This document shows, one piece after another, positions 1 to 8,793 of a DNA stretch of 46,525 bases. A program made the translations under genes and the position numbers. Position 1 is the first letter of the stretch. Each line of letters starts with the position of its first letter. Under the pieces are notes generated by a model. The model was not told the origin of the DNA. It ran no database searches and saw only the letters and a list, made by a program, of their open reading frames with translations. Source of the stretch: Candidatus Aminicenantota bacterium (GTDB lineage: Bacteria > Acidobacteriota > Aminicenantia > UBA2199); the NCBI GenBank assembly GCA_026393835.1, contig JAPKZK010000067.1:1-46525 (forward strand), in the 5' to 3' direction.

Positions 1-111
1 GATCATGTTTTTTTTCGTTTAAATGAGGTGTCAAACGAGGTAAAAGAGGTTTTCAAAAAGCTTGAAATCCCACTACCCAAGGGAGTTATCGGGATAAATC
101 CCCTTCCTTAA
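1..111 (+). CDS. 3' end of an unidentified protein (partial)
   Basis: An open frame runs from the first base of the window to a TAA at 109-111, giving a 36-residue C-terminus that ends GVIGINPLP. It has a charged helix-like stretch (NEVSNEVKEVFKKLEI). This resembles the C-terminal helix of many sulfotransferase or glycosyltransferase-like proteins, which would fit the glycan genes next door, but it is too short to assign. It converges with the minus-strand glycosyltransferase gene, and a palindromic repeat lies between the two. Confidence 0.45.
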   Translation, partial: DHVFFRLNEVSNEVKEVFKKLEIPLPKGVIGINPLP

Positions 112-261
112 TGGATATATTTTTTGTAGGCACACGCCATTATTTGAACCCACCCCATTACCCACGTCTATAGTGCCTTTACAGCGATGCGTTTACTTAC
201 CCATCCCAAACCCAAGTTTGAGACGCTGTCTTCAAAGAAGGAAAAACCAGGGCCGTGCAAG

Positions 262-388
262 GAGGGTTGGGGCGCAGTCCCATTTTGTAAAACCGCCCCC
301 TTAACGCCTGAAAAACTTTTTTTTATCGAAAGTTTTGGGAAGTTCAGAAACCCTTTTTCAAAAGGGTTTCTGACCGCCGGAGGCACTA
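262..388. repeat. MITE-like palindromic element, copy A
   Basis: The right half matches the element consensus: AAAGTTTTGGGAAGTTCAG, then a hairpin of AGAAACCCTTTT and AAAAGGGTTTCT around a 2-nt loop, ending CCGCCGGAGGCA. The left half has diverged but keeps a GGGGCG/CGCCCC stem and an AAAAC-run centre. It lies between two converging genes, where its hairpins could act as a bidirectional terminator. The left boundary is approximate. Confidence 0.7.
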
Positions 389-393
389 TGGTT

Positions 394-1476
394 TTATAAT
401 ACTTCGTACAATTTTTCGTACTCTTTCACAATGCGTTCCCAGGACAATTGAAGCGCCCTGGCCCTGGCCGCTTCAGCCATGTGCGACCGTTTCCCTGGGT
501 TCTGGAGAAGATCGGTCAATGCCCCGGCAAACGCCGCCGGATCATTGTCCCGGACCAGGATGGCTTCTTCGCCGGGGAAATAGGCCCTGGTGGAAGCAAG
601 GTCAGTGGTCACTAACGGTAATCCACAGGCGCTGCCTTCCAATAAAAAGGTATTGGCAGTGGCGTCCAACAGCGGGAGAAACAACACATCGCAGTCACGG
701 TACAGGCCCAGTAGCTTGGCGTCGGGAATGGCGTCATGGTAAATGAGGTTTTCCCATTGCGGCCTTTTTGGGAGATCGACGCCGGGGGACACGAGGTGGA
801 ATTCAATCTGGGGAACTGCCAGCAGCATTTCCGCGGTTTTAAAAAGGGAGTCGTAATCCCTTAGCCAGACGCCCCCGCCGAGGCATTTTAATTTGCCGGA
901 ACCCTTTTCGCCCGTGGAATTTTTTTCGGGCGACGGCGTGAAATGGTCTGAAGCGACCCCCAATAATATGACGCTAATTTGTTCCCGCGGGATATACCGA
1001 CTGAAATAATCCGCCTGGGTGGGCGACACCACCAATACGCGGTCCACCTGCTTGACGATCTCGATATCGATGAGTTGTTCCAGGAGGGCGGGGGGTTGGT
1101 GGAACATGGCCACGATTTTGGGGGTATTTCTGTTTCGCGGGAACCGGGACTTTTTACTCCACCGGGGGAGAAACCCCAGGGAATGCTCGGCATCGATGTA
1201 ATGAACGACATCGACCCGGTTAAATTTACACTGGACATATAAGGAAATTTCAGCCATCAGGTCGTTGAGTTTATATGCGGGCGGCGCCTGTTGCTTGATT
1301 TTTTTCGCGGCGTATTTTTTCAGGAGGGGTATGTCGGGAAACCAATAGTCGCCCATGGGAACCTGGTTCATGGATACTTTGAAACGCCGGGGATCAAAAT
1401 GCTGTATAAAGGAATTAAATGCGGTATATTCTCCCCAGTGGGGGTAATGGGTCCTGAGCATGGCGACGGAGATCAT
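394..1476 (-). CDS. Glycosyltransferase, GT4 type
   Basis: A 360-residue GT-B glycosyltransferase of the GT4 (glycosyl transferases group 1) family. The C-terminal donor-binding half carries the signature LEGSACGLPLVTTD (about residue 270) followed by the usual closing helices (SWERIVKEYEKLYEVL). The start is taken at the ATG at 1476 because it overlaps the stop of the upstream gene by ATGA and begins with a typical first beta strand (MISVAMLRTHYPHWGEY). A longer frame to 1593 would lie wholly inside the upstream gene. It is translationally coupled to the sulfotransferase-GT2 gene, suggesting a shared role in building a sulfated surface glycan. Donor and acceptor sugars are unknown. Confidence 0.85.
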   Translation of the reverse strand: MISVAMLRTHYPHWGEYTAFNSFIQHFDPRRFKVSMNQVPMGDYWFPDIPLLKKYAAKKIKQQAPPAYKLNDLMAEISLYVQCKFNRVDVVHYIDAEHSLGFLPRWSKKSRFPRNRNTPKIVAMFHQPPALLEQLIDIEIVKQVDRVLVVSPTQADYFSRYIPREQISVILLGVASDHFTPSPEKNSTGEKGSGKLKCLGGGVWLRDYDSLFKTAEMLLAVPQIEFHLVSPGVDLPKRPQWENLIYHDAIPDAKLLGLYRDCDVLFLPLLDATANTFLLEGSACGLPLVTTDLASTRAYFPGEEAILVRDNDPAAFAGALTDLLQNPGKRSHMAEAARARALQLSWERIVKEYEKLYEVL

Positions 1477-3383
1477 TTGCCTGGTTTTTTCCTGGAGCGG
1501 CGCGAGATGTCGCGGAAAAGGCGTTTGATGAACAGGGTGAAGTAAAACCAATGGAATTTGAGGTCGTTCCGGTATCGTTTCACCACTTTCCATTTTTCGA
1601 TGGCCATGCGGGCGCGGCTGACTTCGGAAAATCCCGGATCAAACGCGGCGATAACGGTATCGGAATTGAAGAACCGCAGCCCCTCCATGTACGAATCAAA
1701 TATCAACTGGTAGTCCGCGCAAATTTTGAAGGAGGTATCGAACTTGTGTTTTTTCAATACATCGCTCCGGGTAAAAAGGCTTTGATGGGTAAATATCATG
1801 GTTTTCCACAGGCTGTCGAAACTCCAGGCTTTGACAACGCCGCGGAAGTCCCCGCCCAGGAAATAGGTGTCGCCGTAAATAAAATGGGCGTCCCCGTACC
1901 CTGTATTAAAAACTTTTTCTACGGTATTTTTTTCATAGAAATAATCCCCGGAGTTCAAGAAAATGATCCACTTTCCGGAAGCCAGATCGATGCCTTTGTT
2001 CATGGCGTCGAAAATCCCGTTGTCCGGTTCGCTGACCACGCGGTGAATCACGGTTTTGTATTTTTTCAGCACCCCCGGGGTCGAATCGGTGGACCCTCCG
2101 TCGATGATAATAAATTCGATATGGGGGTAGGTTTGTTCCAGGACCGAACAGATGGTTTTTTCGAGTTTTTCCGCATCGTTCAGCGTCACCGTGATCACCG
2201 TCACCGTGGGATAGACGTGGGCGGTGGAAGGCGGGGGCGCATTTAACCGAAGGATGGAGTGTTCGTCCCATGCCAGGACATCGGCCAATTTTTTCTGAAA
2301 GAGCGAATATTTCTTTCTTACTTCTTTCGGGGCCGGGAGCGGCGGAACCGGGGTATTTTTAAAACGCGTCAATTCGGTTTTGCCCACCTGGAAAAAATCC
2401 CGGTTCTCCGGGTCCAGCGCCGAATCGATGCGGTCGATTTGGTGTTGGAGGAACCGACCGGTTACCAGGGTGCGAACTTCCGCTTCAACCCCTTCGATGT
2501 CGACGGCGGGGATGGGGTCGCTGTCGTATTTGCCGATGGCGGCGTCTTCAAAATCGATCCCCCGGATGTCCAATGCTTCGAAACGTTCCATTACTTTCCG
2601 GCGGTAGCCCGGGTCGGCGCTTAATAGATCGATATTCAGAATGAAATCATTATGAAGGGCGTTTTCTAGTAAAGCGCTAAACCAGGTAAAATAAAATATA
2701 TAGTATTTTTCTTTATCGCTGTACAATGGGAGGAGTTGACTGTAAACCAGCCGTTCATCTTCGAATGAACCGGAGTGGTATTCGCATAACGGGATACGTT
2801 CCGACAGCGGTTTGAAGTATTGCGAATTACGATTGATGGAGGCGGTAAGCAGGTCCATGGTTAAAAATATGTCCAGTTTCTCCGATCGCAGCATGGATAA
2901 ATACGAGTGAAATTGATGGCGGGGGTTTCGCGCCAGGTAGATATGAGCGGCCCCGGGAAAATGGGTTTTAAACCAGCGAATTCGCAGGGCGGTGCGGTTG
3001 AATTGGAGAAGTGGAGTTTTATCGCCGACGCCAGCGCTACGTAGGAGGAAATCGATATATTGTTTCTGATGGGGATTCGCGTCGTTATTGCAGAAATCGT
3101 CAAAGGAGAAAGACTTTTTAAAAAAAGGCACGCCGGTCCGGCCGGGGATAAGTAAATCCTTGTATTCCCATAGGTGATACTTGTCGATGGCGGGGTGTCT
3201 CAGCCTCCCGGAAGTATTGGCGTCGTAGGCCCAGGTCAAGGGGTTTTGGGTATCAATTTTAGCGAGAACCTGGTTCAACGGTTCGTAATAACACCAATAG
3301 CCGCCGTGTTGACGGAATTTGTTCCATACGTAAGTGCTGCCGGTCCGAAACAGGGAGTGGATAAAAATGGGTTTTTTCCTCAT
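1473..3383 (-). CDS. Sulfotransferase-glycosyltransferase (GT2) fusion
   Basis: A 636-residue two-domain protein. The N-terminal about 350 residues look like a PAPS-dependent sulfotransferase: a P-loop-like PSB motif near residue 8 (IHSLFRTGSTYVWNKF), and an RNPRHQFHSY segment that fits the 3'-phosphate binding region. The C-terminal domain from about residue 392 is a GT2 (GT-A) transferase, with VTVITVTLNDAEKLEKTI, IIDGGSTDST (near 426) and the metal-binding-type NSGD (near 478). No signal peptide or membrane helix is seen, so it probably acts in the cytoplasm on a lipid- or nucleotide-linked glycan. The downstream GT4 gene overlaps by 4 bases. A single chain carrying both sugar transfer and sulfation is unusual. 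Both domains look intact. Confidence 0.8.
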   Translation of the reverse strand: MRKKPIFIHSLFRTGSTYVWNKFRQHGGYWCYYEPLNQVLAKIDTQNPLTWAYDANTSGRLRHPAIDKYHLWEYKDLLIPGRTGVPFFKKSFSFDDFCNNDANPHQKQYIDFLLRSAGVGDKTPLLQFNRTALRIRWFKTHFPGAAHIYLARNPRHQFHSYLSMLRSEKLDIFLTMDLLTASINRNSQYFKPLSERIPLCEYHSGSFEDERLVYSQLLPLYSDKEKYYIFYFTWFSALLENALHNDFILNIDLLSADPGYRRKVMERFEALDIRGIDFEDAAIGKYDSDPIPAVDIEGVEAEVRTLVTGRFLQHQIDRIDSALDPENRDFFQVGKTELTRFKNTPVPPLPAPKEVRKKYSLFQKKLADVLAWDEHSILRLNAPPPSTAHVYPTVTVITVTLNDAEKLEKTICSVLEQTYPHIEFIIIDGGSTDSTPGVLKKYKTVIHRVVSEPDNGIFDAMNKGIDLASGKWIIFLNSGDYFYEKNTVEKVFNTGYGDAHFIYGDTYFLGGDFRGVVKAWSFDSLWKTMIFTHQSLFTRSDVLKKHKFDTSFKICADYQLIFDSYMEGLRFFNSDTVIAAFDPGFSEVSRARMAIEKWKVVKRYRNDLKFHWFYFTLFIKRLFRDISRRSRKKPGK

Positions 3384-3749
3384 ATTATAATATTATAACA
3401 TGTTTTCTCCCAGGATTGAAGTACTGAAAACCGACGCCATTGTGTGAAACGATACAGTCGGTGATTAGCTGGTAGTTGGTAGTTGGCAGGGAACAGGCGC
3501 CGCCTGTTCCCCTCAATTTTCAATATAATAAAATTTTCCGCCCGGCCTTTTTTTTTATACCTGAATTGGAGTTCGAAAACACCTCATTGCTTGTATCCGT
3601 CAGGTTTGCGTCAATTTCGCCTATTCGGACCGGGCAATTGTTTGACTATGTATCAGTGTATCAGGGACAGTCCGACTATAACTCCTTAATTTCACTTCCT
3701 AATTTCCTAACTTCCCTGCCCTGGGTTTTGAAATGAAAAGGGAAAAAAT
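3384..3749. other. Intergenic region with a 23-bp palindrome
   Basis: No gene is supported here. At 3489-3511 there is a perfect inverted repeat, GGGAACAGGCG-C-CGCCTGTTCCC, preceded by a short TGGTAGT direct repeat. No T-run follows on either strand, so it is not a clear intrinsic terminator. It could be a REP-like element. The short frames crossing the region have no family resemblance. Confidence 0.5.
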
Positions 3750-4568
3750 TCAGAAACTTAATTGTTCTTCGTAGTTGGTTTCGAAAATACGGAGGGATTC
3801 GGTATTTACTGTTTTACCCGTATCAGGGTCGATGTCCAGCAGGGTCATATCCATGAATAAATTTCCCCTGGCCACTTCGAACCGCTGGTTGATGCCGGTA
3901 ATAAACTTCTTGATAACCGCTTCCCGCTTCATACCGATGACAGAATCCAGGGGGCCGGTCATGCCCACATCGCTCTGGTAGGCGGTGCCGCCTTCCAGGA
4001 TCCTGAGATCGTTGGTTTGCACATGGGTATGGGTTCCCAGCACCGCGCTCACCCGGCCATCGAGGAAAAATCCCAGGGCCTGTTTCTCGGCCGTGGCCTC
4101 GGCATGGAAATCGATAAATATAATCTTATAATCATGCTCAGCCAGGAAAGCATCGATAACCAGGAAAGGATTATCGACCACCGGGTCCATGAATACACGC
4201 CCCTGGAGATTGATGATCAGCGCGTCGCCTTTATGTTCGCTGCAAAAAACAGTGTACCCTTTGCCCGGGGCCAGGGGGGGAAAATTCAATGGCCTGAGAA
4301 TTCGCTCATCTTCCTTTAATAATGTAAGGGCGTCCTTTTTATCCCAGACATGATTGCCGGTGGTAATAATATCGACCCCGGCCTGGAACAATTCATAAGC
4401 GGTTTTGTGAATGATGCCTAATCCACCCGCCGAGTTTTCACCGTTGGCGATAATCAAATCCGGGTCGTACTTGATCTTTACCATGGGCAGGACTTTCCCC
4501 AGCAGCCTCCTGCCGTACTTGCCGGTAATATCGCCGATAAAAATGATGCGGAACCAATTATTTTGCAT
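3750..4568 (-). CDS. ymdB: YmdB-family metallophosphoesterase
   Basis: A 272-residue calcineurin-like phosphoesterase of the YmdB family. These are di-metal 2',3'-cyclic-nucleotide phosphodiesterases that in Bacillus influence RNase Y-linked RNA turnover. Visible metal-site motifs in order are FIGDITGKYGR, IIANGENSAGG, TTGNHVWDKK, FIDFHAEATAEK and GTHTHVQTND, matching the family along its full length. It starts inside the last codons of rny (11-bp overlap). The rny-ymdB pairing is widely conserved and supports a joint role in RNA metabolism. Confidence 0.93.
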   Translation of the reverse strand: MQNNWFRIIFIGDITGKYGRRLLGKVLPMVKIKYDPDLIIANGENSAGGLGIIHKTAYELFQAGVDIITTGNHVWDKKDALTLLKEDERILRPLNFPPLAPGKGYTVFCSEHKGDALIINLQGRVFMDPVVDNPFLVIDAFLAEHDYKIIFIDFHAEATAEKQALGFFLDGRVSAVLGTHTHVQTNDLRILEGGTAYQSDVGMTGPLDSVIGMKREAVIKKFITGINQRFEVARGNLFMDMTLLDIDPDTGKTVNTESLRIFETNYEEQLSF

Positions 4569-6120
4569 ATTCGGTGGCCCTTACTTCCCGGATAACGGTT
4601 ACTTTGATCTGACCGGGGTATTCCATTTCCGCCTGGATTTTCTTGGCAATGTCCTTGGACATCAAAAAGGTTCTATTGTCATCCAACTCGTTGGAATCGA
4701 TAATCACCCTCACTTCCCGGCCGGCGCGCAGGGCATAGGCTTTATTGACGCCGCCGAAAGACTTGCTGACTTCTTCCAGTTTTTCCAGGCGTTTGATATA
4801 GGTCTCGAAAATTTCACGCCTGGAGCCCGGGCGGGCGGCGGACATGCTGTCGGCTGCCTGGACCAGGACGCCTTCGACGCTGGTAAAATCGACGTCCATA
4901 TGATGCGAAGCAATGGCTGCCTGGACCTTGTCGGATTCGCCGTACTTTTTTACCAGTTCCACGGATAATTCCGTATGGGTGCCTTCGGTTTCCCTATCGA
5001 TGGATTTCCCGATATCATGGAGCAATCCGGCCCGTTTGGCGATATTGACATTGGCGCCGATTTCACGGGCCATGATACCGGCGATCATGGCAACTTCCTT
5101 GGAATGCTGCAGTACATTCTGTCCATAAGAGGTACGGTATTTTAACTTCCCGAGATAATAAAACAATTCCGGGTTGACGTCCCTGACGCCCAATTCAACC
5201 ACGGCGTTCTCCCCGACTCCCTTTAAAAAATTATGAAAATCCGCTTTGATTTTTTCGACGATCTCTTCGATGCGGGCCGGGTGGATGCGTCCGTCGATGA
5301 TCAACGTCTCCAGGGCCTGCTTGGCGATTTCCCGGCGAATGGGATCAAAGGAGGAAACGATGATGGCTTCAGGCGTGTCATCTACGATAAAATCGACCTC
5401 GGTGGCGGTTTCCAGGGCGCGGATATTCCGGCCTTCCCTGCCGATGATGCGGCCCTTCATTTCATCGTTGGGCAGGTCGATTACCGTCACGGAAGAGGAA
5501 ATGATATGCTCGCTGGCGATGCGCTGGATGGCGTTGGAAATGACTTCTTTGGCCATGACCGTGCTTTTTTCATTTAACTCTTCTTCGATGGTTTTCAACC
5601 GCTGTGCCGCTTCCATCCGGGCCTCGCTCTCACATTGCTTAATAATGACTTCCCTGGCTTCCTCCATGGTCATGCCGGCGATCTTCAACAACTTGGCCTT
5701 CTCTTCTTCATAAATAGCGGTTACCCTGGTTTTCAGCGTGTTCAATTCCTCTTCCTGGTATTGCACGTCCTTTTCTTTTTTCTTCAACTCTTTTTCTTTA
5801 TTATCCATATTCGTGTAACGCCGGTCCAGGTTCTCTTCCCGTTGGAGAAGCCGGCGTTCCATTTCGTTCAAACGGTTGGTCTTGTGGTTCTGTTTCCGGT
5901 TGTATTCGTTCTTCCATTCGGCAAATTCATCTTTTAATTCGTTGGAGATTTTTTTCTTGTTGTTCTCGAAATCCTCTGCATACCTTTCTGTGATTTCTTT
6001 CTTCACCTTCTCTAAGTCCCGGTATTCCCCGGCAAAGATTTTTTTCTTTAATAAGAAAGGTACGGCCGCCCCGGCCCCAAGGCCTACGATTAAAAGCAAT
6101 ATATTTAAAACAATGCTCAT
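4558..6120 (-). CDS. rny: Ribonuclease Y
   Basis: A 520-residue membrane-anchored endoribonuclease that initiates mRNA decay. One N-terminal transmembrane helix (residues 3-24) is followed by a long charged coiled coil (about 30-190), a KH domain with GRIIGREGRNIRALE (near 227) and an HD domain with the metal-binding LLHDIGKSID (near 370). Length and domain order are normal for the family. It lies 34 bases downstream of zapA and overlaps ymdB. Confidence 0.97.
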   Translation of the reverse strand: MSIVLNILLLIVGLGAGAAVPFLLKKKIFAGEYRDLEKVKKEITERYAEDFENNKKKISNELKDEFAEWKNEYNRKQNHKTNRLNEMERRLLQREENLDRRYTNMDNKEKELKKKEKDVQYQEEELNTLKTRVTAIYEEEKAKLLKIAGMTMEEAREVIIKQCESEARMEAAQRLKTIEEELNEKSTVMAKEVISNAIQRIASEHIISSSVTVIDLPNDEMKGRIIGREGRNIRALETATEVDFIVDDTPEAIIVSSFDPIRREIAKQALETLIIDGRIHPARIEEIVEKIKADFHNFLKGVGENAVVELGVRDVNPELFYYLGKLKYRTSYGQNVLQHSKEVAMIAGIMAREIGANVNIAKRAGLLHDIGKSIDRETEGTHTELSVELVKKYGESDKVQAAIASHHMDVDFTSVEGVLVQAADSMSAARPGSRREIFETYIKRLEKLEEVSKSFGGVNKAYALRAGREVRVIIDSNELDDNRTFLMSKDIAKKIQAEMEYPGQIKVTVIREVRATEYAK

Positions 6121-6154
6121 TTTTTTCCTCCTTCCATTTACTACTTATTACTTT

Positions 6155-6475
6155 TCAGGATGAAAAACGGATGGGTAATCGGTCTCCTTCCTCGCTGTCG
6201 AGATCCAGGGGTGAAACCATCGTGTCGATCCGGTCTAACGCGGTTCTAAATTTGTCGTACTCCCTTTTTAAGGAAAAAAATTCTTCGGTTATATTAATGG
6301 ATGCCAATAACCCCAATTTAAATGAATCCAGGTCCTGGGTTTCGCTTCTTATTTTTTTTAATTTGGTTTCTACATAATCGACGATTTCCAAAAAATCGTC
6401 GGCGCCGATGCTGCCCGGTATATTAAAATTGAAATTTTGACCCAGTATCTGGACTTCAATTTCCCTGGTCATCAT
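6155..6475 (-). CDS. zapA: Cell division protein ZapA
   Basis: A 106-residue ZapA-type protein that binds FtsZ and stabilises the Z ring. It has the family N-terminal beta segment (EIEVQILGQNFNFNIPG) followed by a long helix predicted to form a coiled coil (about residues 30-90). It overlaps the stop of the preceding small coiled-coil gene by ATGA. A second ATG is the very next codon. The zapA-rny neighbourhood is common in bacteria. Confidence 0.88.
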   Translation of the reverse strand: MMTREIEVQILGQNFNFNIPGSIGADDFLEIVDYVETKLKKIRSETQDLDSFKLGLLASINITEEFFSLKREYDKFRTALDRIDTMVSPLDLDSEEGDRLPIRFSS

Positions 6476-6678
6476 TCTTGTTCAAGCGAATCGATCAGCT
6501 CGATTAAGGCGGCGACTTTCCGCTTTACCTGGTTGCGCTCATCCGAATTCAGCGTTGTCTCTTTCTTTAAATCCTCGATTTCCGTAGTTAACTTCTTGTT
6601 CTCATCCTTTAACAACTTCAACTTGTTAACCATATCGTTAACTTTTCCCTCTAATTTATCTAATTCCTCTATATTCAT
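6472..6678 (-). CDS. Small coiled-coil protein, ZapB-like
   Basis: A 68-residue protein that is almost entirely a charged heptad-repeat helix (EELDKLEGKVNDMVNKLKLL and onward). It resembles ZapB or other short FtsZ-ring-associated coiled coils, and its position directly before zapA supports that role. The ATG at 6678 is preferred. An in-frame TTG at 6690 sits directly against the AAGGAG Shine-Dalgarno sequence and is too close to be used. Confidence 0.7.
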   Translation of the reverse strand: MNIEELDKLEGKVNDMVNKLKLLKDENKKLTTEIEDLKKETTLNSDERNQVKRKVAALIELIDSLEQE

Positions 6679-6710
6679 TATTTCATGCAACTCCTTAACC
6701 TAACTTATGT

Positions 6711-8768
6711 TTATCTTCGGATTAAATTTAGTTTATTGCTTAACCGGGCGGTGAAGTCGCTGTGTATGGCATTGACTTCATCGCTCACCAGCGTCCTGTC
6801 TTTACCCCGGTAAGAAAAGCTCATGGAAAAACTGACCTGGCCGGGTGGGATATTTTCCCCGCTGTACAGGTCGGTCAGTTCCCAGCTTTCCAGCGTATCG
6901 GGTTTTATCTTGCGGATAACGGTTTCCAATTGCGTATATTTGACTGTCCTGTCGATAAGGAAAGAAAAGTCGCGGCTGGTGGAAGGGTACCTGTTCCACG
7001 TGGTAAAACGATTTTCTTTTAAGGTTTGCAGCAAGGTTTCCAGTGTCATCTCCGCGGCAAAGACGGGGAGGGCGATCTTGCCGGCTTCCAGTATATCGTG
7101 GTTTATTTCTCCCATGTACCCGGCTTCGACGCCGTCAAGAAGGACGGCCAGGGCGGTTCCTTTTTTGAAAAAAGGGAACTCCTTTTCCACGAATTCGGCA
7201 TTAACATTAGGAAATAATTTTCTAAACAGCGCAGCCAGCAGCGATTTGAATATGTAAAGGTCAAAGGGCCGCGCTTTTTTGGTTTGCCAATCGGCTCTGG
7301 CATATTCACCGGAAGCGCTGACGCCGAGATAATCTTCTTCTTGTATTTTGCCGCTGTGGCCGCCGAATATCCTGCCGAATTCGAAGAGGGCGACCCGGTT
7401 GAGACTTTGATTGAAATTTAGGGCGGTATTGCGCAGCAGCCCGGGGATCAGGGAATTCCGCAATACGGAAAAATCTTTACCGATGGGATTTTTTAATTCC
7501 ACGGTGGAATGAAACTGGGGGTGGGCCGCGGAAAACCGTTGGTTCTCTTCGGGGCTGTGGAAACTGTAATTGATGACTTCGTACAACCCGGCGGCGGTTA
7601 AATATTCCCTGGCGGTCCGGATGAATTCTCTTTTTTTATCGATCCTGACGGCGGTATTCAAGGACAGGGGAATCATGGATTCCATTTTATCGTAACCATA
7701 GATGCGGATGATCTCTTCTACCAGGTCCTGCTTTCCATAAATATCGACCCTGTAAGACGGCGTTTCCACTTCCCATTGGTCGCCGTGGTCTGCCAGTTTG
7801 AAGCCGAGGTTTTGCAGCACCTGGCTGCATATGGCCGCGGGGATTTCGATACCGGTATAGATGGAAGGAAAATCTTTTTTTAATATAATCCGTTGGGGGG
7901 TAAATGTGCGGGGGAAAAGGTCATGATACCAGGAGACTTGAAGCGGCGTCCCCTGGTCCTGGGAAAGCATCCGCAGGAAAAGCCCGACGGCGGTGGGGGT
8001 GGCCAGGATGTCGGCGCCTCGTTCGAAACGGTATGAGGCGTCGGTTCTCAGGTCCAGTTGTTTGGCGGTTTTCCGTATGCGGACGGGGTCGAAATAAGCG
8101 CTCTCCACCAGGATATTTTTTGTCCCGGCGGCGACGCCGGTTTCCAGGCCGCCCATGACGCCGGCCAGGGCCACGGGTTTTTCGTTGTCGGCAATCACCA
8201 GGTGTTCTCCGCTGAGGTCGATGGTTTGGCCATCCAGGAGAACCAGTTTTTCGCCTTTTTTGCCCCGGCGCACGATGATGCGGTCGCCGGCCAGTTTGTC
8301 CAGGTCGAAGATATGGATGGGATGGCCGAGGGTCATGAGTACAATATTGGATATATCCACGATGTTATTAATGGGCTTAAGCCCCAGGTTCTCCATGAGG
8401 GTTTTGAGTCCCGGGGAGGATTCCTTGACCCTGACATCCCGGGCGATACAACTGGAATACCGTCCGCAGTCGCCGTTGTCTTCAATGGAGAGGGAAAAAC
8501 CATCGCGTCCCATCTTTTTTTCGAATTCATAGAGTTCCGGGGGGGCCAGTTCCAGTTGCGGCAGCTTGGCGTATATCTCCCTGGCAATACCGTAATGGGA
8601 CAGCCAGTCGGGCCGGTTGGGAGTAATTTCGATTTCGAAAACAGGGGTCCCATTATGTTCGCTGAGTTCTTCGACTTCCATGCCGACGCCCACCAGCAGC
8701 TCCTTTAATTGGGGCGCGGCCATATCGACATTCACAAAGGTTTTCAAGTAATCCGTATCGAGTCTCAT
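6711..8768 (-). CDS. pheT: Phenylalanyl-tRNA synthetase beta subunit (short form)
   Basis: A 685-residue PheT that charges tRNA-Phe as an alpha2beta2 enzyme with PheS. The N-terminal B1 segment (about residues 1-40) runs straight into the EIEITPNRPDWLSHYGIARE region. The roughly 110-residue EMAP-II/OB tRNA-binding insertion of the E. coli type (about 795 residues) is therefore missing. The B3/B4 editing domain (LMTLGHPIHIFDLDKL, VALAGVMGG), the B5 domain and a C-terminal anticodon-binding FDX-ACB domain (RYPSTSRDFSFLID) are present. It follows pheS by 25 bases. Confidence 0.95.
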   Translation of the reverse strand: MRLDTDYLKTFVNVDMAAPQLKELLVGVGMEVEELSEHNGTPVFEIEITPNRPDWLSHYGIAREIYAKLPQLELAPPELYEFEKKMGRDGFSLSIEDNGDCGRYSSCIARDVRVKESSPGLKTLMENLGLKPINNIVDISNIVLMTLGHPIHIFDLDKLAGDRIIVRRGKKGEKLVLLDGQTIDLSGEHLVIADNEKPVALAGVMGGLETGVAAGTKNILVESAYFDPVRIRKTAKQLDLRTDASYRFERGADILATPTAVGLFLRMLSQDQGTPLQVSWYHDLFPRTFTPQRIILKKDFPSIYTGIEIPAAICSQVLQNLGFKLADHGDQWEVETPSYRVDIYGKQDLVEEIIRIYGYDKMESMIPLSLNTAVRIDKKREFIRTAREYLTAAGLYEVINYSFHSPEENQRFSAAHPQFHSTVELKNPIGKDFSVLRNSLIPGLLRNTALNFNQSLNRVALFEFGRIFGGHSGKIQEEDYLGVSASGEYARADWQTKKARPFDLYIFKSLLAALFRKLFPNVNAEFVEKEFPFFKKGTALAVLLDGVEAGYMGEINHDILEAGKIALPVFAAEMTLETLLQTLKENRFTTWNRYPSTSRDFSFLIDRTVKYTQLETVIRKIKPDTLESWELTDLYSGENIPPGQVSFSMSFSYRGKDRTLVSDEVNAIHSDFTARLSNKLNLIRR

Positions 8769-8793
8769 GGCGTTTCCAGTTTCCTATTTTCCA

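Noticed and set aside
6121..6154. 6S RNA between zapA and rny
   Set aside because: The gap is only 34 bases.
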